This document shows, in pieces, positions 14,001 through 29,550 of a DNA stretch of 64,000 bases (position 1 is the first letter of the stretch; every line of letters starts with the position of its first letter). Both the position numbers and the translations under genes were made by a program. The notes below the pieces were generated by a model. That model worked only from the letters and a program-made list of their open reading frames with translations, had not been told where the DNA came from and searched no databases. Source of the DNA: Auanema rhodensis (lineage: Eukaryota; Nematoda; Chromadorea; Rhabditida; Rhabditidae). Location: contig OZ059895.1 in assembly GCA_964057225.1 (NCBI GenBank), positions 20,532,688 to 20,596,687 on the forward strand, written 5' to 3'.

Positions 14001-15320
14001 TGGTGCATGGTAACCATGACTTTGAAATTTACGTGAACTTTAATTTTTGCTAATTAAGTGTACACGTGATGTGCACTTGGTATGTAACTCGCTTCACGTG
14101 AAAGATAAAGAGATGCGGTTTCCAAAATTAGATTCCCCATGTCCATATTAGTCTAAAAACAAATTTTTATTGATATTGGTGCATGGTAACCATGACTTTA
14201 AAATTTACGTGAACTTTAATTTATGCTAATTAAGTGTACACATGATGTGCACTTGGTATGTAACTCGCTTCACGTCAAAGATAAAGAAATGCGGTTTTCA
14301 AAATTAGATTCCCCATGTCCATGTTAGTCTAAAAACAAATTTCTATTAATATTGGTGCATGGTAACTATGACTTTGAAATTTACGTGAACTTTAATTTAT
14401 GCTAATTAAGTGTACACATGATGTGCACTTGGTATGTAACTCGCTTCAAGTGAAAGATAAAGAGATGCGCTTTTCAAAATTAGATTTCGCATGTCCATAT
14501 TAGTCTAAAAACAAATTTTTATTGATATTGGTGCATGGTAACCATGACTTTAAAATTTACGTGAACTTTAATTTATGCTAATTAAGTGTACACATGATGT
14601 GCACTTGGTATGTAACTCGCTTCACGTCAAAGATAAAGAGATGCGGTTTTCAAAATTAGATTCCCCATGTCCATATTAGTCTAAAAACAAATTTTTATTA
14701 ATATTGGTGCATGGTAACCATGACTTTGAAATTTACGTGAACTTTAATTTATGCTAATTAAGTGTACACATGATGTGCACTTGGTATGTAACTCGCTTCA
14801 CGTCAAAGATAAAAAGATGAGGTTTTCAAAATTAGATTCCCCATGTCCATATTAGTCTAAAAACAAATTTTTATTAATATTGGTGCATGGTAACCATGAC
14901 TTTGAAATTTACGTGAACTTTAATTTATGCTAATTAAGTGTACACATGATGTGCGCTTGGTATGTAACTCGCTTCACGTGAAAGATAAAGAGATGCGGTT
15001 TTCAAAATTAGATTCCTCATGTCCATATTAGTCTAAAAACGAATTTTTATTGATATTGGTGCATGGCAACCATGACTTTAAAATTTACGTGAACTTTAAT
15101 TTATGCTAATTAAGTGTACACATGATGTGCACTTGGTATGTAACTCGCTTCACTCAAAGATAAAGAGATGCGGTTTTCAAAATTAGATTCCCCATGTCCA
15201 TATTAGTCTAAAAACAAATTTTTATCAATATTGGTGCATGGTAACTATGACTTTGAAATTTACGTGAACTTTAATTTATGCTAATTAAGTGTACACATGA
15301 TGTGCACTTGGTATGTAACT
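11100..15320 (+). repeat. Nine-monomer higher-order repeat, about three copies
   Basis: The CCATGTTAGTC with AATTTCTATT monomer recurs near 11,151, 12,735 and 14,318 (steps of 1,583-1,584 bp). CTTCAAGTG recurs at 11,279, 12,862 and 14,444, GGTAAGTAACTCG near 12,321 and 13,904, and CTTCACTCAAAG at 13,565 and 15,148. This is the cleanest tandem higher-order repeat in the window. The first copy differs internally from the other two. Confidence 0.75.
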
Positions 15321-16499
15321 CGCTTCAAGTGAAAGATAAAGAGATGCGCTTTTCAAAATTAGATTTCGCATGTCCATATTAGTCTAAAAACAAATTTTTA
15401 TTGATATTGGTGCATGGTAACCATGACTTTAAAATTTACGTGAACTTTAATTTATGCTAATTAAGTGTACACATGATGTGCACTTGGTATGTAACTCGCT
15501 TCACGTCAAAGATAAAGAGATGCGGTTTTCAAAATTAGATTCCCCATGTCCATATTAGTCTAAAAACAAATGTTTATGAATATTGGTGCATGGTAACCAT
15601 GACTTTGAAATTTACGTGAACTTTAATTTATGCTAATTAAGTGTACACATGATGTGCACTTGGTATGTAACTCGCTTCACGTCAAAGATAAAGAGATGCG
15701 GTTTTGAAAATTAGATTCCCCATGTCCATATTAGTCTAAAAACAAATTTTTATTAATATTGGTGCATGGTAACCATGACTTTGAAATTTACGTGAACTTT
15801 AATTTATGCTAATTAAGTGTACACATGATGTGCACTTGGTATGTAACTCGCTTCACGTCAAAGATAAAGAGATGCGGTTTTCAAAATTAGATTCCCCATG
15901 TCCATATTAGTCTAAAAACAATTTTTTATCAATATTGGTGCATGGTAACCATGACTTTGAAATTTACGTGAACTTTAATTTTTGCTAATTAAGTGTACAC
16001 ATGATGTGCACTTGGTATGTAACTCGCTTCACGTCAAAGATAAAGAGATGCGGTTTTCAAAATTAGATTCCCCATGTCCATATTAGTCTAAAAACAAATT
16101 TTTATTAATATTGGTGCATGGTAACCATGACTTTGAAATTTACGTGAACTTTAATTTATGCTAATTAAGTGTACACATGATGTGCACTTGGTATGTAACT
16201 CGCTTCAAGTGAAAGATAAAGAGATGCGGTTTTCAAAATTAGATTTCGCATGTCCATATTAGTCTAAAAACAAATTTTTATTGATATTGGTGCATGGTAA
16301 CCATGACTTTAAAATTTACGTGAACTTTAATTTATGCTAATTAAGTGTACACATGATGTGCACTTGGTATGTAACTCGCTTCACGTCAAAGATAAAGAGA
16401 TGCGGTTTTCAAAATTAGATTCCCCATGTCCATATTAGTCTAAAAACAAATTTTTATCAATATTGGTGCATGGTAACCATGACTTTGAAATTTACGTGA

Positions 16500-19400
16500 A
16501 CTTTAATTTATGCCAATTAAGTGTACAAATGATGTGCGCTTGGTATGTAACTCTCTTCACGTGAAAGATAAAGAGATGCGGTTTTCAAAATTAGATTCCC
16601 CATGTCCATTTTAGTCTAAAAACGAATTTTTATTGATATTGGTGGATGGTAACCATGACTTTAAAACTTACGTGAACTTCAATTTATGCTAATTAAGTGT
16701 ACACATGATGTGCACTTGGTAAGTAACTCGCTTCACGTCAAAGATAAAGAGATGCGGTTTTCAAAATTAGATTCCCCATGTCCATATTAGTCTAAAAACA
16801 ATTTTTTATCAATATTGGTGCATGGTAACCATGACTTTGAAATTTACGTGAACTTTAATTTTTGCTAATTAAGTGTACACATGCTGTGCGCTTGGTATGT
16901 AACTCTCTTCACGTGAAAGATAAAGAGATGCGGTTTCCAAAATTAGATTCCCCATGTCCATATTAGTCTAAAAACAAATTTTTATTGATATTGGTGCATG
17001 GTAACCATGACTTTAAAATTTACGTGAACTTTAATTTATGCTAATTAAGTGTACACATGATGTGCACTTGGTATGTAACTCGCTTCATGTCAAAGATAAA
17101 GAAATGCGGTTTTCAAAATTAGATTCCCCATGTCCATATTAGTCTAAAAACAATTTTTTATCAATATTGGTGCATGGTAACCATGACTTTGAAATTTACG
17201 TGAACTTTAATTTTTGCTAATTAAGTGTACACATGCTGTGCGCTTGGTATGTAACTCTCTTCACGTGAAAGATAAAGAGATGCGGTTTCCAAAATTAGAT
17301 TCCCCATGTCCATATTAGTCTAAAAACAAATTTTTATTGATATTGGTGCATGGTAACCATGACTTTAAAATTTACGTGAACTTTAATTTATGCTAATTAA
17401 GTGTACACATGATGTGCACTTGGTATGTAACTCGCTTCACGTCAAAGATAAAGAAATGCGGTTTTCAAAATTAGATTCCCCATGTCCATGTTAATCTAAA
17501 AACAAATTTCTATTAATATTGGTGCATGGTAACTATGACTTTGAAATTTACGTGAACTTTAATTTATGCTAATTAAGTGTACACATGATGTGCACTTGGT
17601 ATGTAACTCGCTTCAAGTGAAAGATAAAGAGATGCGCTTTTCAAAATTAGATTTCGCATGTCCATATTAGTCTAAAAACAAATTTTTATTGATATTGGTG
17701 CATGGTAACCATGACTTTAAAATTTACGTGAACTTTAATTTATGCTAATTAAGTGTACACATGATGTGCACTTGGTATGTAACTCGCTTCACGTCAAAGA
17801 TAAAGAGATGCGGTTTTCAAAATTAGATTCCCCATGTCCATATTAGTCTAAAAACAAATTTTTATTAATATTGGTGCATGGTAACCATGACTTTGAAATT
17901 TACGTGAACTTTAATTTATGCTAATTAAGTGTACACATGATGTGCACTTGGTATGTAACTCGCTTCACGTCAAAGATAAAAAGATGAGGTTTTCAAAATT
18001 AGATTCCCCATGTCCATATTAGTCTAAAAACAAATTTTTATTAATATTGGTGCATGGTAACCATGACTTTGAAATTTACGTGAACTTTAATTTATGCTAA
18101 TTAAGTGTACACATGATGTGCACTTGGTATGTAACTCGCTTCACGTCAAAGATAAAGAGATGCGGTTTTCAAAATTAGATTCCCCATGTCCATATTAGTC
18201 TAAAAACAATTTTTTATCAATATTGGTGCATGGTAACCATGACTTTGAAATTTACGTGAACTTTAATTTTTGCTAATTAAGTGTACACATGATGTGCACT
18301 TGGTATGTAACTCGCTTCACGTCAAAGATAAAGAGATGCGGTTTTCAAAATTAGATTCCCCATGTCCATATTAGTCTAAAAACAAATTTTTATTAATATT
18401 GGTGCATGGTAACCATGACTTTGAAATTTACGTGAACTTTAATTTATGCTAATTAAGTGTACACATGATGTGCACTTGGTATGTAACTCGCTTCAAGTGA
18501 AAGATAAAGAGATGCGGTTTTCAAAATTAGATTTCGCATGTCCATATTAGTCTAAAAACAAATTTTTATTGATATTGGTGCATGGTAACCATGACTTTAA
18601 AATTTACGTGAACTTTAATTTATGCTAATTAAGTGTACACATGATGTGCACTTGGTATGTAACTCGCTTCACGTCAAAGATAAAGAGATGCGGTTTTCAA
18701 AATTAGATTCCCCATGTCCATATTAGTCTAAAAACAAATTTTTATCAATATTGGTGCATGGTAACCATGACTTTGAAATTTACGTGAACTTTAATTTATG
18801 CTAATTAAGTGTACACGTGATGTGCACTTGGTATGTAACTCGCTTCACGTGAAAGATAAAGAGATGCGGTTTTCAAAATTAGATTCCTCATGTCCATATT
18901 AGTCTAAAAACGAATTTTTATTGATATTGGTGCATGGTAACCATGACTTTAAAATTTACGTGAACTTTAATTTATGCTAATTAAGTGTACACATGATGTG
19001 CACTTGGTATGTAACTCGCTTCACGTGAAAGATAAAGAGATGCGGTTTTCAAAATTAGATTCCTCATGTCCATATTAGTCTAAAAACGAATTTTTATTGA
19101 TATTGGTGCTTGGTAACCATGACTTTAAAATTTACGTGAACTTTAATTTATGCTAATTAAGTGTACACATGATGTGCACTTGGTATGTAACTTGCTTCAC
19201 GTCAAAGATAAAGAGATGCGGTTTTCAAAATTAGATTCCCCATGTCCATATTAGTCTAAAAACAATTTTTTATCAATATTGGTGCATGGTAACCATGACT
19301 TTGAAATTTACGTGAACTTTAATTTATGCTAATTAAGTGTACAAATGATGTGCGCTTGGTATGTAACTCTCTTCACGTGAAAGATAAAGAGATGCGGTTT

Positions 19401-20940
19401 TCAAAATTAGATTCCCCATGTCCATTTTAGTCTAAAAACGAATTTTTATTGATATTGGTGGATGGTAACCATGACTTTAAAACTTACGTGAACTTCAATT
19501 TATGCTAATTAAGTGTACACATGATGTGCACTTGGTAAGTAACTCGCTTCACGTCAAAGATAAAGAGATGCGGTTTTCAAAATTAGATTCCCCATGTCCA
19601 TATTAGTCTAAAAACAATTTTTTATCAATATTGGTGCATGGTAACCATGACTTTGAAATTTACGTGAACTTTAATTTTTGCTAATTAAGTGTACACATGC
19701 TGTGCGCTTGGTATGTAACTCTCTTCACGTGAAAGATAAAGAGATGCGGTTTCCAAAATTAGATTCCCCATGTCCATATTAGTCTAAAAACAAATTTTTA
19801 TTGATATTGGTGCATGGTAACCATGACTTTAAAATTTACGTGAACTTTAATTTATGCTAATTAAGTGTACACATGATGTGCACTTGGTATGTAACTCGCT
19901 TCACGTCAAAGATAAAGAAATGCGGTTTTCAAAATTAGATTCCCCATGTCCATATTAGTCTAAAAACAATTTTTTATCAATATTGGTGCATGGTAACCAT
20001 GACTTTGAAATTTACGTGAACTTTAATTTTTGCTAATTAAGTGTACACATGCTGTGCGCTTGGTATGTAACTCTCTTCACGTGAAAGATAAAGAGATGCG
20101 GTTTCCAAAATTAGATTCCCCATGTCCATATTAGTCTAAAAACAAATTTTTATTGATATTGGTGCATGGTAACCATGACTTTAAAATTTACGTGAACTTT
20201 AATTTATGCTAATTAAGTGTACACATGATGTGCACTTGGTATGTAACTCGCTTCACGTCAAAGATAAAGAAATGCGGTTTTCAAAATTAGATTCCCCATG
20301 TCCATGTTAATCTAAAAACAAATTTCTATTAATATTGGTGCATGGTAACTATGACTTTGAAATTTACGTGAACTTTAATTTATGCTAATTAAGTGTACAC
20401 ATGATGTGCACTTGGTATGTAACTCGCTTCAAGTGAAAGATAAAGAGATGCGCTTTTCAAAATTAGATTTCGCATGTCCATATTAGTCTAAAAACAAATT
20501 TTTATTGATATTGGTGCATGGTAACCATGACTTTAAAATTTACGTGAACTTTAATTTATGCTAATTAAGTGTACACATGATGTGCACTTGGTATGTAACT
20601 CGCTTCACGTCAAAGATAAAGAGATGCGGTTTTCAAAATTAGATTCCCCATGTCCATATTAGTCTAAAAACAAATTTTTATTAATATTGGTGCATGGTAA
20701 CCATGACTTTGAAATTTACGTGAACTTTAATTTATGCTAATTAAGTGTACACATGATGTGCACTTGGTATGTAACTCGCTTCACGTCAAAGATAAAAAGA
20801 TGAGGTTTTCAAAATTAGATTCCCCATGTCCATATTAGTCTAAAAACAAATTTTTATTAATATTGGTGCATGGTAACCATGACTTTGAAATTTACGTGAA
20901 CTTTAATTTATGCTAATTAAGTGTACACATGATGTGCGCT
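16500..20940 (+). repeat. Sixteen-monomer direct duplication (offset 2,816 bp)
   Basis: About 16.50-18.12 kb recurs at 19.32-20.94 kb. Shared rare markers are GTACAAATGATG (16,521 and 19,337), TTAAAACTTA (16,661 and 19,477) and TTAATCTAAA (17,491 and 20,307), all at 2,816 bp, exactly 16 x 176. The match ends near 18.12/20.93 kb, where GTGCACTTGG is replaced by GTGCGCTTGG in the second copy. Confidence 0.8.
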
Positions 20941-23900
20941 TGGTATGTAACTCGCTTCACGTGAAAGATAAAGAGATGCGGTTTTCAAAATTAGATTCCT
21001 CATGTCCATATTAGTCTAAAAACGAATTTTTATTGATATTGGTGCATGGCAACCATGACTTTAAAATTTACGTGAACTTTAATTTATGCTAATTAAGTGT
21101 ACACATGATGTGCACTTGGTATGTAACTCGCTTCACTCAAAGATAAAGAGATGCGGTTTTCAAAATTAGATTCCCCATGTCCATATTAGTCTAAAAACAA
21201 ATTTTTATTAATATTGGTGCATGGTAACTATGACTTTGAAATTTACGTGAACTTTAATTTATGCTAATTAAGTGTACACATGATGTGCACTTGGTATGTA
21301 ACTCGCTTCAAGTGAAAGATAAAGAGATGCGCTTTTCAAAATTAGATTTCGCATGTCCATATTAGTCTAAAAACAAATTTTTATTGATATTGGTGCATGG
21401 TAACCATGACTTTAAAATTTACGTGAACTTTAATTTATGCTAATTAAGTGTACACATGATGTGCACTTGGTATGTAACTCGCTTCACGTCAAAGATAAAG
21501 AGATGCGGTTTTGAAAATTAGATTCCCCATGTCCATATTAGTCTAAAAACAAATTTTTATTAATATTGGTGCATGGTAACCATGACTTTGAAATTTACGT
21601 GAACTTTAATTTATGCTAATTAAGTGTACACATGATGTGCACTTGGTAAGTAACTCGCTTCACGTCAAAGATAAAGAGATGCGGTTTTGAAAATTAGATT
21701 CCTCATGTCCATATTAGTCTAAAAACAAATTTTTATTAATATTGGTGCATGGTAACCATGACTTTGAAATTTACGTGAACTTTAATTTATGCTAATTAAG
21801 TGTACACATGATGTGCACTTGGTAAGTAACTCGCTTCACGTCAAAGATAAAGAGATGCGGTTTTCAAAATTAGATTCCCCATGTCCATGTTAGTCTAAAA
21901 ACAATTTTTTATCAATATTGGTGCATGGTAACTATGACTTTGAAATTTACGTGAACTTTAATTTATGCTAATTAAGTGTACACATGATGTGCACTTGGTA
22001 TGTAACTCGCTTCAAGTGAAAGATAAAGAGATGCGCTTTTCAAAATTAGATTTCGCATGTCCATATTAGTCTAAAAACAAATTTTTATTGATATTGGTGC
22101 ATGGTAACCATGACTTTAAAATTTACGTGAACTTTAATTTATGCTAATTAAGTGTACACATGATGTGCACTTGGTATGTAACTCGCTTCACGTCAGAGAT
22201 AAAGAGATGCGGTTTTCAAAATTAGATTCCCCATGTCCATATTAGTCTAAAAACAAATTTTTATTAATATTGGTGCATGGTAACCATGACTTTGAAATTT
22301 ACGTGAACTTTAATTTATGCTAATTAAGTGTACACATGATGTGCACTTGGTATGTAACTCGCTTCACGTCAAAGATAAAAAGATGAGGTTTTCAAAATTA
22401 GATTCCCCATGTCCATATTAGTCTAAAACCAAATTTTTATTAATATTGGTGCATGGTAACCATGACTTTGAAATTTACGTGAACTTTAATTTATGCTAAT
22501 TAAGTGTACACATAACGTGCGCTTGGTATGTAACTCGCTTCACGTGAAAGATAAAGAGATGCGGTTTCCAAAATTAGATTCCCCATGTCCATATTAGTCT
22601 AAAAACAAATTTTTATTGATATTGGTGCATGGCAACCATGACTTTAAAATTTACGTGAACTTTAATTTATGCTAATTAAGTGTACACATGATGTGCGCTT
22701 GGTATGTAACTCGCTTCACGTGAAAGATAAAGAGATGCGGTTTTCAAAATTAGATTCCTCATGTCCATATTAGTCTAAAAACGAATTTTTATTGATATTG
22801 GTGCATGGCAACCATGACTTTAAAATTTACGTGAACTTTAATTTATGCTAATTAAGTGTACACATGATGTGCACTTGGTATGTAACTCGCTTCACTCAAA
22901 GATAAAGAGATGCGGTTTTCAAAATTAGATTCCCCATGTCCATATTAGTCTAAAAACAAATTTTTATCAATATTGGTGCATGGTAACTATGACTTTGAAA
23001 TTTACGTGAACTTTAATTTATGCTAATTAAGTGTACACATGATGTGCACTTGGTATGTAACTCGCTTCACGTCAAAGATAAAAAGATGAGGTTTTCAAAA
23101 TTAGATTCCCCATGTCCATATTAGTCTAAAACCAAATTTTTATTAATATTGGTGCATGGTAACCATGACTTTGAAATTTACGTGAACTTTAATTTATGCT
23201 AATTAAGTGTACACATGACGTGCGCTTGGTATGTAACTCGCTTCACGTGAAAGATAAAGAGATGCGGTTTCCAAAATTAGATTCCCCATGTCCATATTAG
23301 TCTAAAAACAAATTTTTATTGATATTGGTGCATGGCAACCATGACTTTAAAATTTACGTGAACTTTAATTTATGCTAATTAAGTGTACACATGATGTGCG
23401 CTTGGTATGTAACTCGCTTCACGTGAAAGATAAAGAGATGCGGTTTTCAAAATTAGATTCCTCATGTCCATATTAGTCTAAAAACGAATTTTTATTGATA
23501 TTGGTGCATGGCAACCATGACTTTAAAATTTACGTGAACTTTAATTTATGCTAATTAAGTGTACACATGATGTGCACTTGGTATGTAACTCGCTTCACTC
23601 AAAGATAAAGAGATGCGGTTTTCAAAATTAGATTCCCCATGTCCATATTAGTCTAAAAACAAATTTTTATCAATATTGGTGCATGGTAACTATGACTTTG
23701 AAATTTACGTGAACTTTAATTTATGCTAATTAAGTGTACACATGATGTGCACTTGGTATGTAACTCGCTTCAAGTGAAAGATAAAGAGATGCGCTTTTCA
23801 AAATTAGATTTCGCATGTCCATATTAGTCTAAAAACAAATTTTTATTGATATTGGTGCATGGTAACCATGACTTTAAAATTTACGTGAACTTTAATTTAT

Positions 23901-26900
23901 GCTAATTAAGTGTACACATGATGTGCACTTGGTATGTAACTCGCTTCACGTCAAAGATAAAGAGATGAGGTTTTCAAAATTAGATTCCCCATGTCCATGT
24001 TAGTCTAAAAACAAATTTCTATTAATATTGGTGCATGGTAACTATGACTTTGAAATTTACGTGAACTTTAATTTATGCTAATTAAGTGTACACATGATGT
24101 GCACTTGGTATGTAACTCGCTTCAAGTGAAAGATAAAGAGATGCGCTTTTCAAAATTAGATTTCGCATGTCCATATTAGTCTAAAAACAAATTTTTATTG
24201 ATATTGGTGCATGGTAACCATGACTTTAAAATTTACGTGAACTTTAATTTATGCTAATTAAGTGTACACATGATGTGCACTTGGTATGTAACTCGCTTCA
24301 CGTCAAAGATAAAGAGATGCGGTTTTCAAAATTAGATTCCTCATGTCCATATTAGTCTAAAAACGAATTTTTATTGATATTGGTGCATGGCAACCATGAC
24401 TTTAAAATTTACGTGAACTTTAATTTATGCTAATTAAGTGTACACATGATGTGCACTTGGTATGTAACTCGCTTCACTCAAAGATAAAGAGATGCGGTTT
24501 TCAAAATTAGATTCCCCATGTCCATATTAGTCTAAAAACAAATTTTTATCAATATTGGTGCATGGTAACTATGACTTTGAAATTTACGTGAACTTTAATT
24601 TATGCTAATTAAGTGTACACATGATGTGCACTTGGTATGTAACTCGCTTCAAGTGAAAGATAAAGAGATGCGCTTTTCAAAATTAGATTTCGCATGTCCA
24701 TATTAGTCTAAAAACAAATTTTTATTGATATTGGTGCATGGTAACCATGACTTTAAAATTTACGTGAACTTTAATTTATGCTAATTAAGTGTACACATGA
24801 TGTGCACTTGGTATGTAACTCGCTTCACGTCAAAGATAAAGAGATGCGGTTTTCAAAATTAGATTCCCCATGTCCATATTAGTCTAAAAACAAATTTTTA
24901 TGAATATTGGTGCATGGTAACCATGACTTTGAAATTTACGTGAACTTTAATTTATGCTAATTAAGTGTACACATGATGTGCACTTGGTATGTAACTCGCT
25001 TCACGTCAAAGATAAAGAGATGCGGTTTTGAAAATTAGATTCCCCATGTCCATATTAGTCTAAAAACAAATTTTTATTAATATTGGTGCATGGTAACCAT
25101 GACTTTGAAATTTACGTGAACTTTAATTTATGCTAATTAAGTGTACACATGATGTGCACTTGGTATGTAACTCGCTTCACGTCAAAGATAAAGAGATGCG
25201 GTTTTCAAAATTAGATTCCCCATGTCCATATTAGTCTAAAAACAATTTTTTATCAATATTGGTGCATGGTAACCATGACTTTGAAATTTACGTGAACTTT
25301 AATTTTTGCTAATTAAGTGTACACATGATGTGCACTTGGTATGTAACTCGCTTCACGTCAAAGATAAAGAGATGCGGTTTTCAAAATTAGATTCCCCATG
25401 TCCATATTAGTCTAAAAACAAATTTTTATTAATATTGGTGCATGGTAACCATGACTTTGAAATTTACGTGAACTTTAATTTATGCTAATTAAGTGTACAC
25501 ATGATGTGCACTTGGTATGTAACTCGCTTCAAGTGAAAGATAAAGAGATGCGGTTTTCAAAATTAGATTTCGCATGTCCATATTAGTCTAAAAACAAATT
25601 TTTATTGATATTGGTGCATGGTAACCATGACTTTAAAATTTACGTGAACTTTAATTTATGCTAATTAAGTGTACACATGATGTGCACTTGGTATGTAACT
25701 CGCTTCACGTCAAAGATAAAGAGATGCGGTTTTCAAAATTAGATTCCCCATGTCCATATTAGTCTAAAAACAAATTTTTATCAATATTGGTGCATGGTAA
25801 CCATGACTTTGAAATTTACGTGAACTTTAATTTATGCTAATTAAGTGTACAAATGATGTGCGCTTGGTATGTAACTCTCTTCACGTGAAAGATAAAGAGA
25901 TGCGGTTTTCAAAATTAGATTCCTCATGTCCATATTAGTCTAAAAACGAATTTTTATTGATATTGGTGCATGGTAACCATGACTTTAAAATTTACGTGAA
26001 CTTTAATTTATGCTAATTAAGTGTACACATGATGTACACTTGGTATGTAACTTGCTTCACGTCAAAGATAAAGAGATGCGGTTTTCAAAATTAGATTCCC
26101 CATGTCCATATTAGTCTAAAAACAATTTTTTATCAATATTTGTGCATGGTAACCATGACTTTGAAATTTACGTGAACTTTAATTTATGCTAATTAAGTGT
26201 ACAAATGATGTGCGCTTGGTATGTAACTCTCTTCACGTGAAAGATAAAGAGATGCGGTTTTCAAAATTAGATTCCCCATGTCCATTTTAGTCTAAAAACG
26301 AATTTTTATTGATATTGGTGGATGGTAACCATGACTTTAAAACTTACGTGAACTTCAATTTATGCTAATTAAGTGTACACATGATGTGCACTTGGTAAGT
26401 AACTCGCTTCACGTCAAAGATAAAGAGATGCGGTTTTCAAAATTAGATTCCCCATGTCCATATTAGTCTAAAAACAATTTTTTATCAATATTGGTGCATG
26501 GTAACCATGACTTTGAAATTTACGTGAACTTTAATTTTTGCTAATTAAGTGTACACATGCTGTGCGCTTGGTATGTAACTCTCTTCACGTGAAAGATAAA
26601 GAGATGCGGTTTCCAAAATTAGATTCCCCATGTCCATATTAGTCTAAAAACAAATTTTTATTGATATTGGTGCATGGTAACCATGACTTTAAAATTTACG
26701 TGAACTTTAATTTATGCTAATTAAGTGTACACATGATGTGCACTTGGTATGTAACTCGCTTCACGTCAAAGATAAAGAAATGCGGTTTTCAAAATTAGAT
26801 TCCCCATGTCCATATTAGTCTAAAAACAATTTTTTATCAATATTGGTGCATGGTAACCATGACTTTGAAATTTACGTGAACTTTAATTTTTGCTAATTAA

Positions 26901-29550
26901 GTGTACACATGCTGTGCGCTTGGTATGTAACTCTCTTCACGTGAAAGATAAAGAGATGCGGTTTCCAAAATTAGATTCCCCATGTCCATATTAGTCTAAA
27001 AACAAATTTTTATTGATATTGGTGCATGGTAACCATGACTTTAAAATTTACGTGAACTTTAATTTATGCTAATTAAGTGTACACATGATGTGCACTTGGT
27101 ATGTAACTCGCTTCACGTCAAAGATAAAGAAATGCGGTTTTCAAAATTAGATTCCCCATGTCCATGTTAATCTAAAAACAAATTTCTATTAATATTGGTG
27201 CATGGTAACTATGACTTTGAAATTTACGTGAACTTTAATTTATGCTAATTAAGTGTACACATGATGTGCACTTGGTATGTAACTCGCTTCAAGTGAAAGA
27301 TAAAGAGATGCGCTTTTCAAAATTAGATTTCGCATGTCCATATTAGTCTAAAAACAAATTTTTATTGATATTGGTGCATGGTAACCATGACTTTAAAATT
27401 TACGTGAACTTTAATTTATGCTAATTAAGTGTACACATGATGTGCACTTGGTATGTAACTCGCTTCACGTCAAAGATAAAGAGATGCGGTTTTCAAAATT
27501 AGATTCCCCATGTCCATATTAGTCTAAAAACAAATTTTTATTAATATTGGTGCATGGTAACCATGACTTTGAAATTTACGTGAACTTTAATTTATGCTAA
27601 TTAAGTGTACACATGATGTGCACTTGGTATGTAACTCGCTTCACGTCAAAGATAAAAAGATGAGGTTTTCAAAATTAGATTCCCCATGTCCATATTAGTC
27701 TAAAAACAAATTTTTATTAATATTGGTGCATGGTAACCATGACTTTGAAATTTACGTGAACTTTAATTTATGCTAATTAAGTGTACACATGATGTGCGCT
27801 TGGTATGTAACTCGCTTCACGTGAAAGATAAAGAGATGCGGTTTTCAAAATTAGATTCCTCATGTCCATATTAGTCTAAAAACGAATTTTTATTGATATT
27901 GGTGCATGGCAACCATGACTTTAAAATTTACGTGAACTTTAATTTATGCTAATTAAGTGTACACATGATGTGCACTTGGTATGTAACTCGCTTCACTCAA
28001 AGATAAAGAGATGCGGTTTTCAAAATTAGATTCCCCATGTCCATATTAGTCTAAAAACAAATTTTTATTAATATTGGTGCATGGTAACTATGACTTTGAA
28101 ATTTACGTGAACTTTAATTTATGCTAATTAAGTGTACACATGATGTGCACTTGGTATGTAACTCGCTTCAAGTGAAAGATAAAGAGATGCGCTTTTCAAA
28201 ATTAGATTTCGCATGTCCATATTAGTCTAAAAACAAATTTTTATTGATATTGGTGCATGGTAACCATGACTTTAAAATTTACGTGAACTTTAATTTATGC
28301 TAATTAAGTGTACACATGATGTGCACTTGGTATGTAACTCGCTTCACGTCAAAGATAAAGAGATGCGGTTTTGAAAATTAGATTCCCCATGTCCATATTA
28401 GTCTAAAAACAAATTTTTATTAATATTGGTGCATGGTAACCATGACTTTGAAATTTACGTGAACTTTAATTTATGCTAATTAAGTGTACACATGATGTGC
28501 ACTTGGTAAGTAACTCGCTTCACGTCAAAGATAAAGAGATGCGGTTTTGAAAATTAGATTCCCCATGTCCATATTAGTCTAAAAACAAATTTTTATTAAT
28601 ATTGGTGCATGGTAACCATGACTTTGAAATTTACGTGAACTTTAATTTATGCTAATTAAGTGTACACATGATGTGCACTTGGTAAGTAACTCGCTTCACG
28701 TCAAAGATAAAGAGATGCGGTTTTCAAAATTAGATTCCCCATGTCCATGTTAGTCTAAAAACAATTTTTTATCAATATTGGTGCATGGTAACTATGACTT
28801 TGAAATTTACGTGAACTTTAATTTATGCTAATTAAGTGTACACATGATGTGCACTTGGTATGTAACTCGCTTCAAGTGAAAGATAAAGAGATGCGCTTTT
28901 CAAAATTAGATTTCGCATGTCCATATTAGTCTAAAAACAAATTTTTATTGATATTGGTGCATGGTAACCATGACTTTAAAATTTACGTGAACTTTAATTT
29001 ATGCTAATTAAGTGTACACATGATGTGCACTTGGTATGTAACTCGCTTCACGTCAAAGATAAAGAGATGCGGTTTTCAAAATTAGATTCCCCATGTCCAT
29101 ATTAGTCTAAAAACAAATTTTTATTAATATTGGTGCATGGTAACCATGACTTTGAAATTTACGTGAACTTTAATTTATGCTAATTAAGTGTACACATGAT
29201 GTGCACTTGGTATGTAACTCGCTTCACGTCAAAGATAAAAAGATGAGGTTTTCAAAATTAGATTCCCCATGTCCATATTAGTCTAAAACCAAATTTTTAT
29301 TAATATTGGTGCATGGTAACCATGACTTTGAAATTTACGTGAACTTTAATTTATGCTAATTAAGTGTACACATGACGTGCGCTTGGTATGTAACTCGCTT
29401 CACGTGAAAGATAAAGAGATGCGGTTTCCAAAATTAGATTCCCCATGTCCATATTAGTCTAAAAACAAATTTTTATTGATATTGGTGCATGGCAACCATG
29501 ACTTTAAAATTTACGTGAACTTTAATTTATGCTAATTAAGTGTACACATG
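19030..29550 (+). repeat. Long direct duplication, 39 monomers apart (offset 6,860 bp)
   Basis: About 19.03-22.69 kb is repeated at 25.89-29.55 kb, a 3.66-kb copy. Markers keep a constant 6,860-bp offset: CTTGCTTCAC (19,191 and 26,051), ACAAATGATG (19,341 and 26,201), TTAATCTAAA (20,307 and 27,167), the CCATGTTAG with AACAATTTTTT monomer (21,881 and 28,741) and GTCTAAAACC (22,421 and 29,281). The value is 39 x 176 minus 4 and matches the 1-bp deletion monomers inside the interval. The interval between the copies contains other amplified units. Confidence 0.85.
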